Assembly: GCA_963605415.1 (NCBI GenBank)
Contig: CAVCUL010000002.1
Span: forward strand, 182,176 to 246,175
DNA: 64,000 nt
Source of the DNA: CAG-217 sp963605415
GTDB lineage: Bacteria > Bacillota > Clostridia > Oscillospirales > Acutalibacteraceae
Direction of reading: 5' to 3'
Positions within the stretch are counted from its first letter, which is position 1. Each line of letters begins with the position of its first letter. Positions 17,134 to 25,520 of the stretch are shown in pieces. The translations under genes were made by a program, and so were the position numbers. The notes beneath the pieces are model-generated. The model had not been told where the DNA came from. It did not search any database and saw nothing but the letters and a program-made list of their open reading frames with translations.

Positions 17134-17493
17134 GTGGTGTCCGTTTGCATTTTTCTGTTTGCCAAGGGGCTGATGGGCCTGTTTGTGGACAGCGGCGAAG
17201 GGGCGATCATCACCGCCGGTGTGCAGTACCTGCGCATAGAGGGCGCCGCCTATGTGGGGATCGGCGTGCTGTTTTTGTGGTACGGCTATTTCCGCGGGGT
17301 GGAGCGGCCAAAGGTGTCGCTGCTGCTAACGGTGGTGTCCCTGGGCACCCGGGTGGCTTTGGCTTATGCGCTGGCGCCCCACACGGCGCTGGGGGTGGTG
17401 GCCATTTGGCTGTCCATTCCCATCGGTTGGGTGCTGGCAGATCTGCTGGGGCTGGCGCTGTACCGCCCCACGGTAAAACGATTGGAACAATAA
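17134..17493 (+). pseudogene. C-terminal remnant of a MATE-family efflux pump
   Basis: The frame encodes about 119 residues that match only the last quarter of a MATE transporter: GLMGLFVDSGEGAIITAGVQYLRIEG, shortened here as LFVDSGEGAI and YLRIEGAAYVGIG, then three hydrophobic helices with AIWLSIPIGWVLADL. A full MATE protein has about 450 residues and 12 helices. There is no ribosome binding site or plausible ATG, and the N-terminal three quarters are missing upstream. A complete, different MATE gene is at 46664-48061. Confidence 0.75.
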
Positions 17494-17515
17494 CTGCAAA
17501 ACAGGAGGTAACGGT

Positions 17516-18325
17516 ATGGAATTGGCAAATCAGGTGGAGATCCCCGTTCTGGGGCTGGGGGTGTACAAAATGGCTGCCGGGGCGGAGATGAACGCCGCTA
17601 TCGGTGCAGCCTATGCCGCCGGGTATCGGCTGTTTGACACGGCCCAGATGTACGGCAATGAGGCGGCGCTGGGGGAGGCATTGCAGGTAAACGGCATTCC
17701 CCGCAAAGAGGTGTTCCTCATCAGCAAGGTGGATAACGGCAACCAGTGGTATCAGCCCACCTTGGACAGCTTTGAGCAGAGCCTGGAACGGCTGCAAACG
17801 GATTATTTGGACGCCTTTCTCGTCCACTGGCCGGGGCAGGACAAGGCCCGCACGCTGTCCACCTGGCAGGCTATGGAGAAGCTGTATGCAGACGGCAAGG
17901 TGCGCAGCATTGGGGTGTGCAATTTTGAACAGTCCCAGCTGGAGTATTTGCTCTCTCACTGCCGGATAGCGCCTATGCTGGATCAGATCGAGCACACGCC
18001 CTTGCAGCACAACCGGGCGCTGCTGGACTATTGTGGCGAAAAGAAGATCAAGGTGATGGCATGGGCACCGCTGCTGCGTGGGGATTTTGACCACCCGGTG
18101 ATCCAAAACCTGGCTCGAAAGTACGGCAAGACCCCGGCGCAAATTCTGCTGCGCTGGAATGTACAGCAGGGGATTATTCCCATTCCAAAGTCCAAGAACC
18201 CCGCCCGCCTGGCGGAGAATATCGCCGTGTTCGATTTTGCACTGGAGGAGGAAGATATGGCTGCACTGAGCGGTATGAACCAAAATCGCCGCACCAGCCA
18301 CGATCCGCTGACCTTCGATTTTTGA
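17516..18325 (+). CDS. Aldo/keto reductase
   Basis: NADPH-dependent carbonyl reductase of 269 aa. The catalytic tetrad is visible: Asp in RLFDTAQMYGNE with Tyr in the same segment (about residues 43-48), Lys in FLISKVDN (about 70) and His in AFLVHWPG (about 102). Later family segments are SIGVCNF, PIPKSKNPARLAEN (cofactor binding) and the C-terminal loop. AGGAGG lies 8 nt before the ATG. It is preceded by a MATE remnant on the same strand and followed by a strong terminator, so it is probably expressed alone or from upstream read-through. Substrate unknown. Confidence 0.9.
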   Translation: MELANQVEIPVLGLGVYKMAAGAEMNAAIGAAYAAGYRLFDTAQMYGNEAALGEALQVNGIPRKEVFLISKVDNGNQWYQPTLDSFEQSLERLQTDYLDAFLVHWPGQDKARTLSTWQAMEKLYADGKVRSIGVCNFEQSQLEYLLSHCRIAPMLDQIEHTPLQHNRALLDYCGEKKIKVMAWAPLLRGDFDHPVIQNLARKYGKTPAQILLRWNVQQGIIPIPKSKNPARLAENIAVFDFALEEEDMAALSGMNQNRRTSHDPLTFDF

Positions 18326-18336
18326 TTTATACCGGC

Positions 18337-18374
18337 AAAAAGCGTGCTGCACCCGGGTGTGTGGCACGCTTTTT
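18337..18374 (+). terminator. Terminator after aldo/keto reductase
   Basis: AAAAAGCGTGC / GCACGCTTTTT inverted repeat with a 16-nt apical part, ending in the T-run. Confidence 0.85.
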
Positions 18375-18390
18375 GCTGCTTTGGCAGGAC

Positions 18391-18419
18391 TTGACTACCG
18401 GGCAAAAAATGAGTATAAT
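18391..18419 (+). promoter_or_regulatory. Promoter of the ilvD operon
   Basis: TTGACT (18391-18396), 17-nt spacer, TATAAT (18414-18419), a near-consensus promoter 50 nt before ilvD. No leader peptide or T-box-like structure fits into this short leader. Confidence 0.85.
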
Positions 18420-18469
18420 AAGGCGAATACGATGTTGTAAATCCACAAACAATTTTTAGGAGTGATAAT

Positions 18470-20131
18470 ATGCGTTCTGATTTGATCAAAGAGGGACCCA
18501 GCAGAGCCCCCCACCGTTCGTTGCTGCGTGCACTGGGTATTGATGATCTGGAGATGAAGCGGCCGTTTGTTGCCGTGGTGAACTCCAAGAGCGATTATAT
18601 TCCCGGCCATATGCACCTGGACAAGATTGCCGAGCAGGTAAAGGCGGGTATCCGTAACGCCGGCGGCGTGCCTTTTGAGTTTAACACCATCGGTGTATGC
18701 GACGGCATCGCCATGAACCACAAGGGCATGAAGTATTCTCTGTGCTCCCGTGAGCTGATTGCAGACAGCATTGAGGTTATGCTCACCGCCCACCCGCTGG
18801 ACGCCATTGTGTTTATCCCCAACTGCGACAAGATCGTGCCCGGTATGCTGCTGGCTGCTTGTCGGCTGAACTTACCCTGTATCTTCATCAGCGGCGGTCC
18901 CATGCTGCCCGGCAAGAGCGCAGTTACCGGCGGGCGCATTGGCCTGTCCGAACAGTTTGAGTATGTGGGCGCCAATGCGGTTGGCAAAATGAGCGACCAG
19001 ATTTTGGAGAGCTGTGCCAATACCGCCTGCCCCACCTGCGGCAGCTGCTCCGGCATGTATACCGCCAATTCCATGAACTGCCTGACGGAGACCATCGGTA
19101 TGTCCCTGCCCGGCTCCGGCACCATTCCGGCTGTGATGAGTGCCCGTTTGCGCCTGGCTAAGGAAGCCGGTGAGCGAGTAATGGACCTGCTGAAAGAGGA
19201 CATCAAGCCCTCAGATATTATTACGGAAAAGGCCATTGAGAATGCCATGCGTACGGATATGGCCATCGGCTGCTCCACCAACACCATTTTACATTTGACG
19301 GCCATTGCCCACGCGGCAGGCCATGATATTGATCTGGCCCGACTGGACGCTTACGGCAGAAAGACACCCCAGATCTGCAAACTGAACCCGGCGTCCTCCG
19401 TGTTTATTACGGATCTGAACGATGTGGGTGGCATTTCCGCAGTGATGAAAGAGCTGGCCAAGGGCGGTATGATCAATACGGATTGCCTGACCGTCAGCGG
19501 CACCGTACAGGATCGGCTGGACGCTGCGCCGGACGCCGACGGCGAGATCATTCACACCCTGGAGGCACCGTTCTCCGCAGATGGCGGTATTGCTGTGCTG
19601 ACCGGCAACCTGGCAGAAGACGGCGCTGTGGTGAAGAAGGGCGCCGTTGCACCGGAGATGATGCAGCATAAAGGCCCGGCCAAGTGCTATAATTCAGAAG
19701 AAGAGGCCATTGCGGCCATTACCGGCGGCAAGGTGGTTGCCGGTGATGTGGTGGTCATTCGCTATGAGGGCCCCAAGGGCGGCCCCGGTATGCGTGAGAT
19801 GTTGTCTCCCACCTCTGCCATTATCGGTATGGGGCTGGGCTCCTCCGTTGCGCTGCTGACGGACGGCCGGTTCTCCGGCGCCACCCGCGGCGCTTCCATC
19901 GGCCATGTGAGCCCGGAGGCGGCCATGGGCGGCACCATCGCTCTGGTACAGGACGGCGATATGATCGAAATTGATATTCCTGCGCGCGTGCTGCGGGTAG
20001 ATGTGTCTGACGAGGAGCTGGCCCAGCGCAAGGCCACCTGGCAGCCGCCGGAGCAGCACCTGACCGGCTACCTGAAGCGGTATGCCCAGCATGTGACCAG
20101 CGGCGCTAAGGGCGCAGTATTTGAGGACTGA
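18470..20131 (+). CDS. ilvD: Dihydroxy-acid dehydratase
   Basis: Iron-sulfur enzyme that dehydrates 2,3-dihydroxy-isovalerate and its methyl homologue to the 2-oxo acids of valine, isoleucine and leucine synthesis. 553 aa, the normal length. Family motifs: VCDGIAMNHKGMKYSL (about residue 80), FIPNCDKIVPGM (Cys ligand, about 123), PTCGSCSGMYTANSMNCL (about 185-205) and GRFSGATRGASIGHVSPEA near 465. AGGAGTGATAAT precedes the ATG. Curiously it is the first gene of an operon whose next three genes concern the cell surface (2-nt gap, then overlaps); no other branched-chain amino acid gene is present. Confidence 0.96.
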   Translation: MRSDLIKEGPSRAPHRSLLRALGIDDLEMKRPFVAVVNSKSDYIPGHMHLDKIAEQVKAGIRNAGGVPFEFNTIGVCDGIAMNHKGMKYSLCSRELIADSIEVMLTAHPLDAIVFIPNCDKIVPGMLLAACRLNLPCIFISGGPMLPGKSAVTGGRIGLSEQFEYVGANAVGKMSDQILESCANTACPTCGSCSGMYTANSMNCLTETIGMSLPGSGTIPAVMSARLRLAKEAGERVMDLLKEDIKPSDIITEKAIENAMRTDMAIGCSTNTILHLTAIAHAAGHDIDLARLDAYGRKTPQICKLNPASSVFITDLNDVGGISAVMKELAKGGMINTDCLTVSGTVQDRLDAAPDADGEIIHTLEAPFSADGGIAVLTGNLAEDGAVVKKGAVAPEMMQHKGPAKCYNSEEEAIAAITGGKVVAGDVVVIRYEGPKGGPGMREMLSPTSAIIGMGLGSSVALLTDGRFSGATRGASIGHVSPEAAMGGTIALVQDGDMIEIDIPARVLRVDVSDEELAQRKATWQPPEQHLTGYLKRYAQHVTSGAKGAVFED

Positions 20132-20133
20132 GT

Positions 20134-20805
20134 ATGAAAAAGGACGGGACGACCGGTAAAGCACACACACTGCTGCGCCACGGCTTGGTGGTGCTGGTGT
20201 TTGTGCTGGCTGCTGTATTGGTATGTGTGCCGGCCTGGGTGCTGGGCGGACGCTATACCGTGTCTGCTGTACACGATGTGCAGGCCAAGCTGCCCCGGGC
20301 AGACAGCGATTTGCAGCTGACGGAGCAGTATAATCCGCAGCCGGATACCTTTGGCGTTGTGGAGGCTTCCGCAGTGACCGGCGGTATGCACTTCGGACGG
20401 CTGGAATGTAGCCGCGTTGGGTTGGATTGTGCGGTATACTACGGTGCCAATCGGGTGTGCCTGCGTGCCGGTGCGGCTGCGTCTACGGCCTATAGCCTGC
20501 CGGGCTACGGTAAGTCTACCGTGGTGACCGGCTATAATACCACAGTGTTTCAGAATTTAGGACAGCTGAAAAAGGATGATTTGGTGGAATTCTCCACCAA
20601 TTGGGGGCATTTCTCCTACCGGGTGACGGACCGTCAGGTGCTTACCTCGGATGCGTCTGTGGATGTGTCTGTGGTGGATAAGGAGAAGTTAATTCTCTTT
20701 TGCACTTATCCACAATCGCCCTTTGGCAACCTGGAGGACAAGCGACTGTATGTCTTTTGCGAAAAGGCCTCCGGTCCGGCAGTGGAGGTGAGCACCAATG
20801 CCTAA
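20134..20805 (+). CDS. Sortase-like protein with substituted active-site histidine
   Basis: 223-aa protein with an N-terminal membrane anchor (about residues 17-38) and a sortase-like beta-barrel outside. Sortases cleave a sorting signal and join proteins to the wall or each other using His, Cys and Arg. Here the usual G-H-x-x-x-F segment reads VVTGYNTTVFQNLGQL (about residue 132), so Tyr stands where the catalytic His is expected. The Cys is kept in LILFCTYP (about 190, TLxTC altered to LxFC) and the Arg in DKRLYVF (about 205). GAGG precedes the ATG, 2 nt after the ilvD stop. No LPxTG-type substrate was noticed in the window. It may be inactive, changed in mechanism, or a binding protein. 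Confidence 0.7.
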   Translation: MKKDGTTGKAHTLLRHGLVVLVFVLAAVLVCVPAWVLGGRYTVSAVHDVQAKLPRADSDLQLTEQYNPQPDTFGVVEASAVTGGMHFGRLECSRVGLDCAVYYGANRVCLRAGAAASTAYSLPGYGKSTVVTGYNTTVFQNLGQLKKDDLVEFSTNWGHFSYRVTDRQVLTSDASVDVSVVDKEKLILFCTYPQSPFGNLEDKRLYVFCEKASGPAVEVSTNA

Positions 20806-21616
20806 GATCAAAAAATGCAACAGACGCGCTTGTTGCAGTGCCTTTTTGTTGTTCGTATTTACAGGTGTCCTGACTTTGTCTCTGCTGGTGGGCACGCTGT
20901 TTGGCAATCCGGCCTTTATGGTCCGCTGCCTGATCGGCGACACTTATGTAGATGGCCTCTATACGGAGGTTCATCAATATGCGGCAGATCTGTGTTTGGA
21001 ATACGGCCTGGATACGGCCGTGGCGGACGCGGTTACCAAAGACGGCGTGCGCACGGCGGTGCAGACCTATGCCACGGGTATGCTACAGAGTAAGGATCGC
21101 TCGGCAAAATTGACACCGGCGCTCCAAGAGGTGCGCACCGCATTCGAAACGGCTGCAGCCGAGGTTGCAGCCAGTGCCACAACGGCGCAGGTGCAGGACT
21201 TTGGCAAGGCGTTTGCCGATTATATGGGCGAGCGTATGGCGCTGGTGTTTGCGGCGGATTTGCAGAGCTTTGCATATTTCAGTACCCGGGCGTCTGCGGT
21301 GGGGGGCGTGATCGCCTGCTGCGGCGTAGTGTTGGCTCTGTGGCTTTTACGGCGCAGCGGTGCCGCAAATGGCCTGCAGCGTTTGCTGGCGGCAGACGGT
21401 ATTTGTGCTGCCGGGTTGGTGACGGTGCTGTGCGCTGTGGTGATGCTGGTGGTGCTCCACCAAAAGGACCTGTATATTTTCCCCGCCTATCTTTGTGCAG
21501 CTGCAACCCGGTACATGACCGGCTGGCTGTATGTTTGCCTGGGCTCCGGTGGCCTGCTACTGGTTGTCTCCGGGCTGGTTGCCTTTTTGAGCAAGGACAA
21601 GAACTGTAAAGGATGA
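20798..21616 (+). CDS. Membrane protein of unknown function
   Basis: 272-aa protein. It has a Cys-rich cytoplasmic start, one hydrophobic helix (about residues 14-36), an extracytoplasmic region of some 125 residues that is mostly helical and rich in Ala and Thr, then three helices (about 165-185, 200-222, 238-262). I do not recognise the family. It overlaps the sortase-like gene by 8 nt, with GGAGGTGAGCACCA as ribosome binding site, and its stop overlaps the ABC ATPase start (ATGA). The coupling suggests the product works with its neighbours at the membrane. Confidence 0.75.
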   Translation: MPKIKKCNRRACCSAFLLFVFTGVLTLSLLVGTLFGNPAFMVRCLIGDTYVDGLYTEVHQYAADLCLEYGLDTAVADAVTKDGVRTAVQTYATGMLQSKDRSAKLTPALQEVRTAFETAAAEVAASATTAQVQDFGKAFADYMGERMALVFAADLQSFAYFSTRASAVGGVIACCGVVLALWLLRRSGAANGLQRLLAADGICAAGLVTVLCAVVMLVVLHQKDLYIFPAYLCAAATRYMTGWLYVCLGSGGLLLVVSGLVAFLSKDKNCKG

Positions 21617-22371
21617 ACCGTATGGACAACGATGTAGTCATTTCTGTAGAAAATGTGACCATGGCCTTTAACCTGAATAAGGAAAAGGTAGATAACTTAA
21701 AGGAATATGTGATCAAACTGCTCAAGCGTCAGCTGGAGTTCAAGAAGTTTTATGCTTTAAAGGACATTAATTTTCAGGTGCGACGCGGGCAGCATTTGGG
21801 GATTTTGGGACTGAACGGCGCCGGTAAGTCCACGCTACTTAAGACCATTGTAGGCGTGTATAAGCCCACCGAGGGCGCAGTGAAAAAGCATGGCGTGATT
21901 GCCCCTCTGTTGGAGTTGGGTGCCGGCTTTGACCCCAACTACACCGGTAAGGAGAATATTTTTCTGTACGGTGCTATTTTGGGCTATAATCGGGAGTATC
22001 TGGAAAGCAAGTACGACGAGATTGTGGCGTTTTCCGAACTGGGCAAGTTTATTGATGTGCCGCTGAAGAACTATTCTTCCGGCATGAAGGCCCGCTTGGG
22101 CTTTTCCATCGCAACTGCAGTGGAACCGGATATTCTGATTTTGGATGAGGTGCTGTCCGTAGGTGACGCCCGCTTCCGCAAAAAGAGCCTGGCCAAGGTC
22201 CAGTCCATGTTTGACCAGGGGGTAACCGTGCTGTTTGTCTCTCATAATATTCAGCAGGTAAAGGCCATTTGCGACACGGCTATTTTGCTGGAGAAAGGGC
22301 ATATCATTGCCTCCGGCGATGTGGACACCGTGGCTGCCGTGTATGAGGAAAAATCCGGCAAAAAGAAATAA
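21613..22371 (+). CDS. ABC transporter ATPase of polysaccharide/teichoic-acid export type
   Basis: 252-aa ATPase of the TagH/RfbE/KpsT group, which energises export of lipid-linked polysaccharides. Walker A is GLNGAGKST (about residue 78), signature YSSGMKARLGFS (about 158), Walker B DILILDEVLSVGD (about 177) and H-loop FVSHN (about 210). The insert APLLELGAGFDPNYTGKEN after the Q-loop is typical of this subfamily. No permease partner (TagG/RfbD type) is in the window. It ends the ilvD operon and is followed by a strong terminator. The start overlaps the preceding stop; the ATG at 21622 is an alternative. Confidence 0.88.
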   Translation: MNRMDNDVVISVENVTMAFNLNKEKVDNLKEYVIKLLKRQLEFKKFYALKDINFQVRRGQHLGILGLNGAGKSTLLKTIVGVYKPTEGAVKKHGVIAPLLELGAGFDPNYTGKENIFLYGAILGYNREYLESKYDEIVAFSELGKFIDVPLKNYSSGMKARLGFSIATAVEPDILILDEVLSVGDARFRKKSLAKVQSMFDQGVTVLFVSHNIQQVKAICDTAILLEKGHIIASGDVDTVAAVYEEKSGKKK

Positions 22372-22378
22372 GAAATAT

Positions 22379-22408
22379 ACAAGGCGGGCACGCACCCGCC
22401 TTGTTTTT
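22379..22408 (+). terminator. Terminator of the ilvD operon
   Basis: ACAAGGCGGG / CCCGCCTTGT hairpin followed by TTTTT. Confidence 0.88.
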
Positions 22409-22416
22409 TGTAAAGA

Positions 22417-22454
22417 AATACCCCGTGCGGTTTGAAACTGCACGGGGTATTTTG
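22417..22454. terminator. Second, bidirectional hairpin between convergent genes
   Basis: AATACCCCGTGC / GCACGGGGTATT with a further GTTT/AAAC pair in the stem; T-rich on the plus side. It separates the ABC ATPase from the convergent glucosaminidase gene. Confidence 0.75.
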
Positions 22455-22464
22455 TTGTGCTCGA

Positions 22465-24609
22465 TTATTTCACCTTTACGGTCTTAGTGGCACTCCAGGC
22501 GGAGTAGACTTTCTTCTTGCCCTCAGTGCGATAGGAACGCATACGCACATAATAAGTGGTCTTGGCCCGATAGGTAGAGAAGGTCTTGGAGGTGGCGCTC
22601 TTGCTCACCGTAAAGTCTAAAAAGTTTTTCTTAAAGTTTTTGGTGGTGGAGTATTGCACCTGATAGCCGCTGCAGGTCACCTTTTTCCATTTTATGGTAA
22701 TCTTTTTAGATTTTGAGGAGGCGGCTGAACTGATTTTCGGCGTTGTAGGAAGGGTTTTTGTGCTGACCTTGCTGCTTTTTGCGCCGGTTTTGGTTTTGCT
22801 GTCTTTGGTGTATGCTGCCACCTGAAAGGTGTAGCTGGTATAGGCTTTTAGGCTGCTTACGGTGCCGCTGGTTTTGTTACCCTTGATCGTGGCTACTTTG
22901 GTGGCCTTTTTGGTTTTGGCATCGTATCGGTAAATGTAATAGCCGTCAGCACCGGCCTTTTTGCTCCACTTGAGGGTCACAGAGGTCGCAGAACGGCTTT
23001 TTATCTTTGCGCCGCTGACACCTCCGGGTAAGCAGTGCTTGGTGTTGTAGGCGCTGTAAGGGCCGTATTTGCCGCTGACATAGGCGCGCACCCGCACGGC
23101 ATATTCCTGTGTGTTTGTCAGATTATTCAGAGTGGTACTGGTGCCGGTGACAGTCTTGGAAAAAGTGCTGCCCTTGGTTTTATTGGTAATGTCGATGTAA
23201 TATTTGGTGGCACCGGATACCTTATTCCATTTGTAGGTCAAAGAGGTTTTGGTTCTGGCGGTCAGAGTCAGCCCGGTAACCTGGTTTTTGTTTGCTGCTG
23301 TGGTCGTGGCTTTTGTGGTTGTTGTGGCGTCAGTGGTGGTGGATATGTGGTTTACATCCGCTGTGGATGTGGGCATATTGTTGTAAACAGGGATAATAAA
23401 GGTTTTGGCCGTATCCAGAATTTTGGCTGCTTTGTAGGCGTTGTAGGTGGTTACGGACTCAGAGGCCGCCGCTTGCACATTGGCCATGTACTCGTGGCTG
23501 TGCTTCTCTGCCGTACCGGGGGCTACATTGAACTTTTGCAGGTAGCCGGTATTCTGGGTTTTGGAAAAGCCGCTGGCAATGTAGGTTGCGCCGTAATAAA
23601 TGGATTTATAGGGATTGGTCCAGGGACGACCGTAATTAAAGTACTTGGTTCGGCAGGCGCTCTTTTTTACATAGCCGGTAGTGCCGGTAGAGTAGCTGCC
23701 ACCGTTGTCTGTATACAGGCGCACCCGATAGTAGTCGCCTGCATTGGCGCGCCATACCATATACTGACCGGCTTTTGCAGTGGTTTTTGTACCGCTGACT
23801 TTGCCGTCTTTGTAATCGGAATAAATGGTGGCGCTCTCTTCCAGGCGCAGGTAACCCGCAGCCCATTCCAGGCCGTCCATAGCGCCGCTGTATGCACCGA
23901 TATTATAATAATTATAAATACCGTAGAAGGGCGCACTGCTGCCGCTGGCGCCGCCAGTGGTAGCCTTGGCGCTGCCTACCTCTTGCACAATCTTGGAGGC
24001 CAGATAGTAGGCGCTCATGCCGCTGTTTTTGGCAGCAGCCAGAATTGCGTCGGAATACTTGGTTTTGCTGTCATAGTTTTTGCGGGTTTGGCCGTCCGTG
24101 GTCAAATAGTTAATCAAGGAGTTGTGCATCCAGGTGGGAGAGAGAATGGTCTCTACCCCGGTTTTGGTTTGGGCAGTATTGTATGCCGTAGACTCAAACT
24201 GGAAAATGTGCTTTTCGTCAAAGAAGTTGCGGGGATCCATATAGTGCATCACTGCATTCTTGGATGCAGAGTACCAGCTGGAACCTTCCTGGGGTTTATT
24301 CTTACAGGAGGAGCAAGTACAATAGTAGGCAGATGACAGGGAGGACTGGCGCTCGATCAACTGCTTGGAGTGGGGGGAGCGCTCTGCGTCCGCGGCAGAG
24401 TTGAAATCCAATCCGGTTTTCAGAGGCTGAAAATCCCATTTTGGGTATTTGTCGTGCAAGGCAACCAATTTGCTGATATAGCTTTCTGGGAAACCTTTGT
24501 CTCGTAATTGATCCGCGTAGCTTTTTGCGAACGCATTACTGGGCAGTGTCGCAAAAGCGGCAATAACCATTAAAAAGGCGAATAGTACACTTGCTATTTT
24601 TTTTGACAT
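22465..24609 (-). CDS. Secreted glucosaminidase (GH73-like) with three FnIII domains
   Basis: 714-aa autolysin-type protein predicted to cut GlcNAc linkages in peptidoglycan. Signal peptide residues 1-28 (ends NAFAKS). The catalytic region spans about 30-410 and contains MDPRNFFDEKHIFQFE and SKIVQEVGSAKAT, with the likely catalytic Glu in QEVGS, then an SH3-like stretch. A Thr-rich linker (about 415-435) leads to three FnIII domains (about 437-520, 525-615, 618-712), rich in Lys and Thr, ending in KTVKVK. Similar FnIII units are in the proteins at 7395 and 58315. GAAGGAACGG lies upstream of the ATG. It has its own near-consensus promoter, back to back with that of an XRE regulator. Confidence 0.88.
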   Translation of the reverse strand: MSKKIASVLFAFLMVIAAFATLPSNAFAKSYADQLRDKGFPESYISKLVALHDKYPKWDFQPLKTGLDFNSAADAERSPHSKQLIERQSSLSSAYYCTCSSCKNKPQEGSSWYSASKNAVMHYMDPRNFFDEKHIFQFESTAYNTAQTKTGVETILSPTWMHNSLINYLTTDGQTRKNYDSKTKYSDAILAAAKNSGMSAYYLASKIVQEVGSAKATTGGASGSSAPFYGIYNYYNIGAYSGAMDGLEWAAGYLRLEESATIYSDYKDGKVSGTKTTAKAGQYMVWRANAGDYYRVRLYTDNGGSYSTGTTGYVKKSACRTKYFNYGRPWTNPYKSIYYGATYIASGFSKTQNTGYLQKFNVAPGTAEKHSHEYMANVQAAASESVTTYNAYKAAKILDTAKTFIIPVYNNMPTSTADVNHISTTTDATTTTKATTTAANKNQVTGLTLTARTKTSLTYKWNKVSGATKYYIDITNKTKGSTFSKTVTGTSTTLNNLTNTQEYAVRVRAYVSGKYGPYSAYNTKHCLPGGVSGAKIKSRSATSVTLKWSKKAGADGYYIYRYDAKTKKATKVATIKGNKTSGTVSSLKAYTSYTFQVAAYTKDSKTKTGAKSSKVSTKTLPTTPKISSAASSKSKKITIKWKKVTCSGYQVQYSTTKNFKKNFLDFTVSKSATSKTFSTYRAKTTYYVRMRSYRTEGKKKVYSAWSATKTVKVK

Positions 24610-24672
24610 TTTTGAGTCACCGTTCCTTCAATTTTTGGCGGAATTATGCGGTTTTTTCACAACACTAACCTA

Positions 24673-24701
24673 ATCATATCATCTTGTGCAGTGTTTGTCA
24701 A
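24673..24701 (-). promoter_or_regulatory. Promoter of the glucosaminidase gene
   Basis: On the minus strand TTGACA (24696-24701), 17-nt spacer, TATGAT (24673-24678); 63 nt upstream of the ATG. Confidence 0.82.
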
Positions 24702-24734
24702 TTTTTTTGTAACCGGAAAATATTGTCGAAACTC

Positions 24735-24763
24735 TTGACAAATCCGAAAAAATTGTGTAAACT
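24735..24763 (+). promoter_or_regulatory. Promoter of the XRE regulator
   Basis: TTGACA (24735-24740), 17-nt spacer, TAAACT (24758-24763). Its -35 box is only 33 nt from that of the divergent glucosaminidase promoter, so one bound regulator could affect both. Similar TTGACAAA strings occur in both -35 regions. Confidence 0.75.
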
Positions 24764-24856
24764 TGTCACGCTGTGAAAAAAAGACACGGCGCATATGCAC
24801 ATGCAGTGCAAGAGAACAAAAAATAATCAAAAAATGGAAAGAGAGGAGTCGAAAAC

Positions 24857-25510
24857 ATGAGAATTTCGAAAGATCCCACAAAACCGCATGCACCGAGCAA
24901 CGCACGGGAGGGCAATGGCCTGCCGGCAAGACTGACCCGTTTGCGCGAGGATGCAAACATGACGCAGGACCAGGCCTCCAAGGTTTTTCAGGTCAACCGC
25001 AGCACATATGCTTATTATGAGACCGGTAAGAGCCATCCTAAGTATCCGGTACTGTGCCGTATGGCCAGCGCCTATGGCGTTACCGCCGGTTACCTTCTGG
25101 GCATGGAGGACATGCCGCAGCCTCCGGCCGGTGAGCTGCACGACACGGAGGTGCCGTACGATGCCAACAAGGAGCAGACATCCGGAAGTTACTTGAGAGG
25201 CAAAATCAGTGACAGCGTGGCAGAGCTGAACGCTGTGGAGCGAATGGTGCTGTTCCGTCTGCGCATTATGGACAAGGCCGACCAAAAGGGCGTGGTTGAC
25301 TTTATTAACAGCCTGGCTGATCTGAACAAAGAAGAGTGGGAAATGCTATTCCGCTTCAGTGAATTGGACAAGGAAGATCAAAAAACAGCGATCCACTTTA
25401 TTTGCAGTCTGGCTGCGTGCAGCGCAGAGGAGCGGCAGGTGCTGTCTCGTCTTCGTACCATGGACAAGGAAGCACAGCAGAAAGTTATGGATTTGATCCA
25501 AAGTTTGTAA
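24857..25510 (+). CDS. XRE-family regulator with three C-terminal helical repeats
   Basis: 217-aa DNA-binding protein. The helix-turn-helix lies at about residues 25-85: LTRLREDANMTQDQASKVF, then VNRSTYAYYETGKSHP and YGVTAGYLLGMED. After a polar linker come three related units of about 32 residues, beginning near 130, 163 and 195: MVLFRLRIMDKADQKGVVDF, EMLFRFSELDKEDQKTAIHF and QVLSRLRTMDKEAQQKVMDL. Each reads as two short helices joined by a MDK/LDKE turn. I know no named domain for this. It may be a sensor or oligomerisation module. GAGAGGAGTC precedes the ATG. Divergent placement suggests control of the glucosaminidase and of itself. Confidence 0.82.
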   Translation: MRISKDPTKPHAPSNAREGNGLPARLTRLREDANMTQDQASKVFQVNRSTYAYYETGKSHPKYPVLCRMASAYGVTAGYLLGMEDMPQPPAGELHDTEVPYDANKEQTSGSYLRGKISDSVAELNAVERMVLFRLRIMDKADQKGVVDFINSLADLNKEEWEMLFRFSELDKEDQKTAIHFICSLAACSAEERQVLSRLRTMDKEAQQKVMDLIQSL

Positions 25511-25520
25511 GTATGCAAGC

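Noticed and set aside
23035..24336. 433-aa plus-strand ORF
   Set aside because: Antisense to the glucosaminidase; the Gly/Val-rich product reflects the repeats of that gene.
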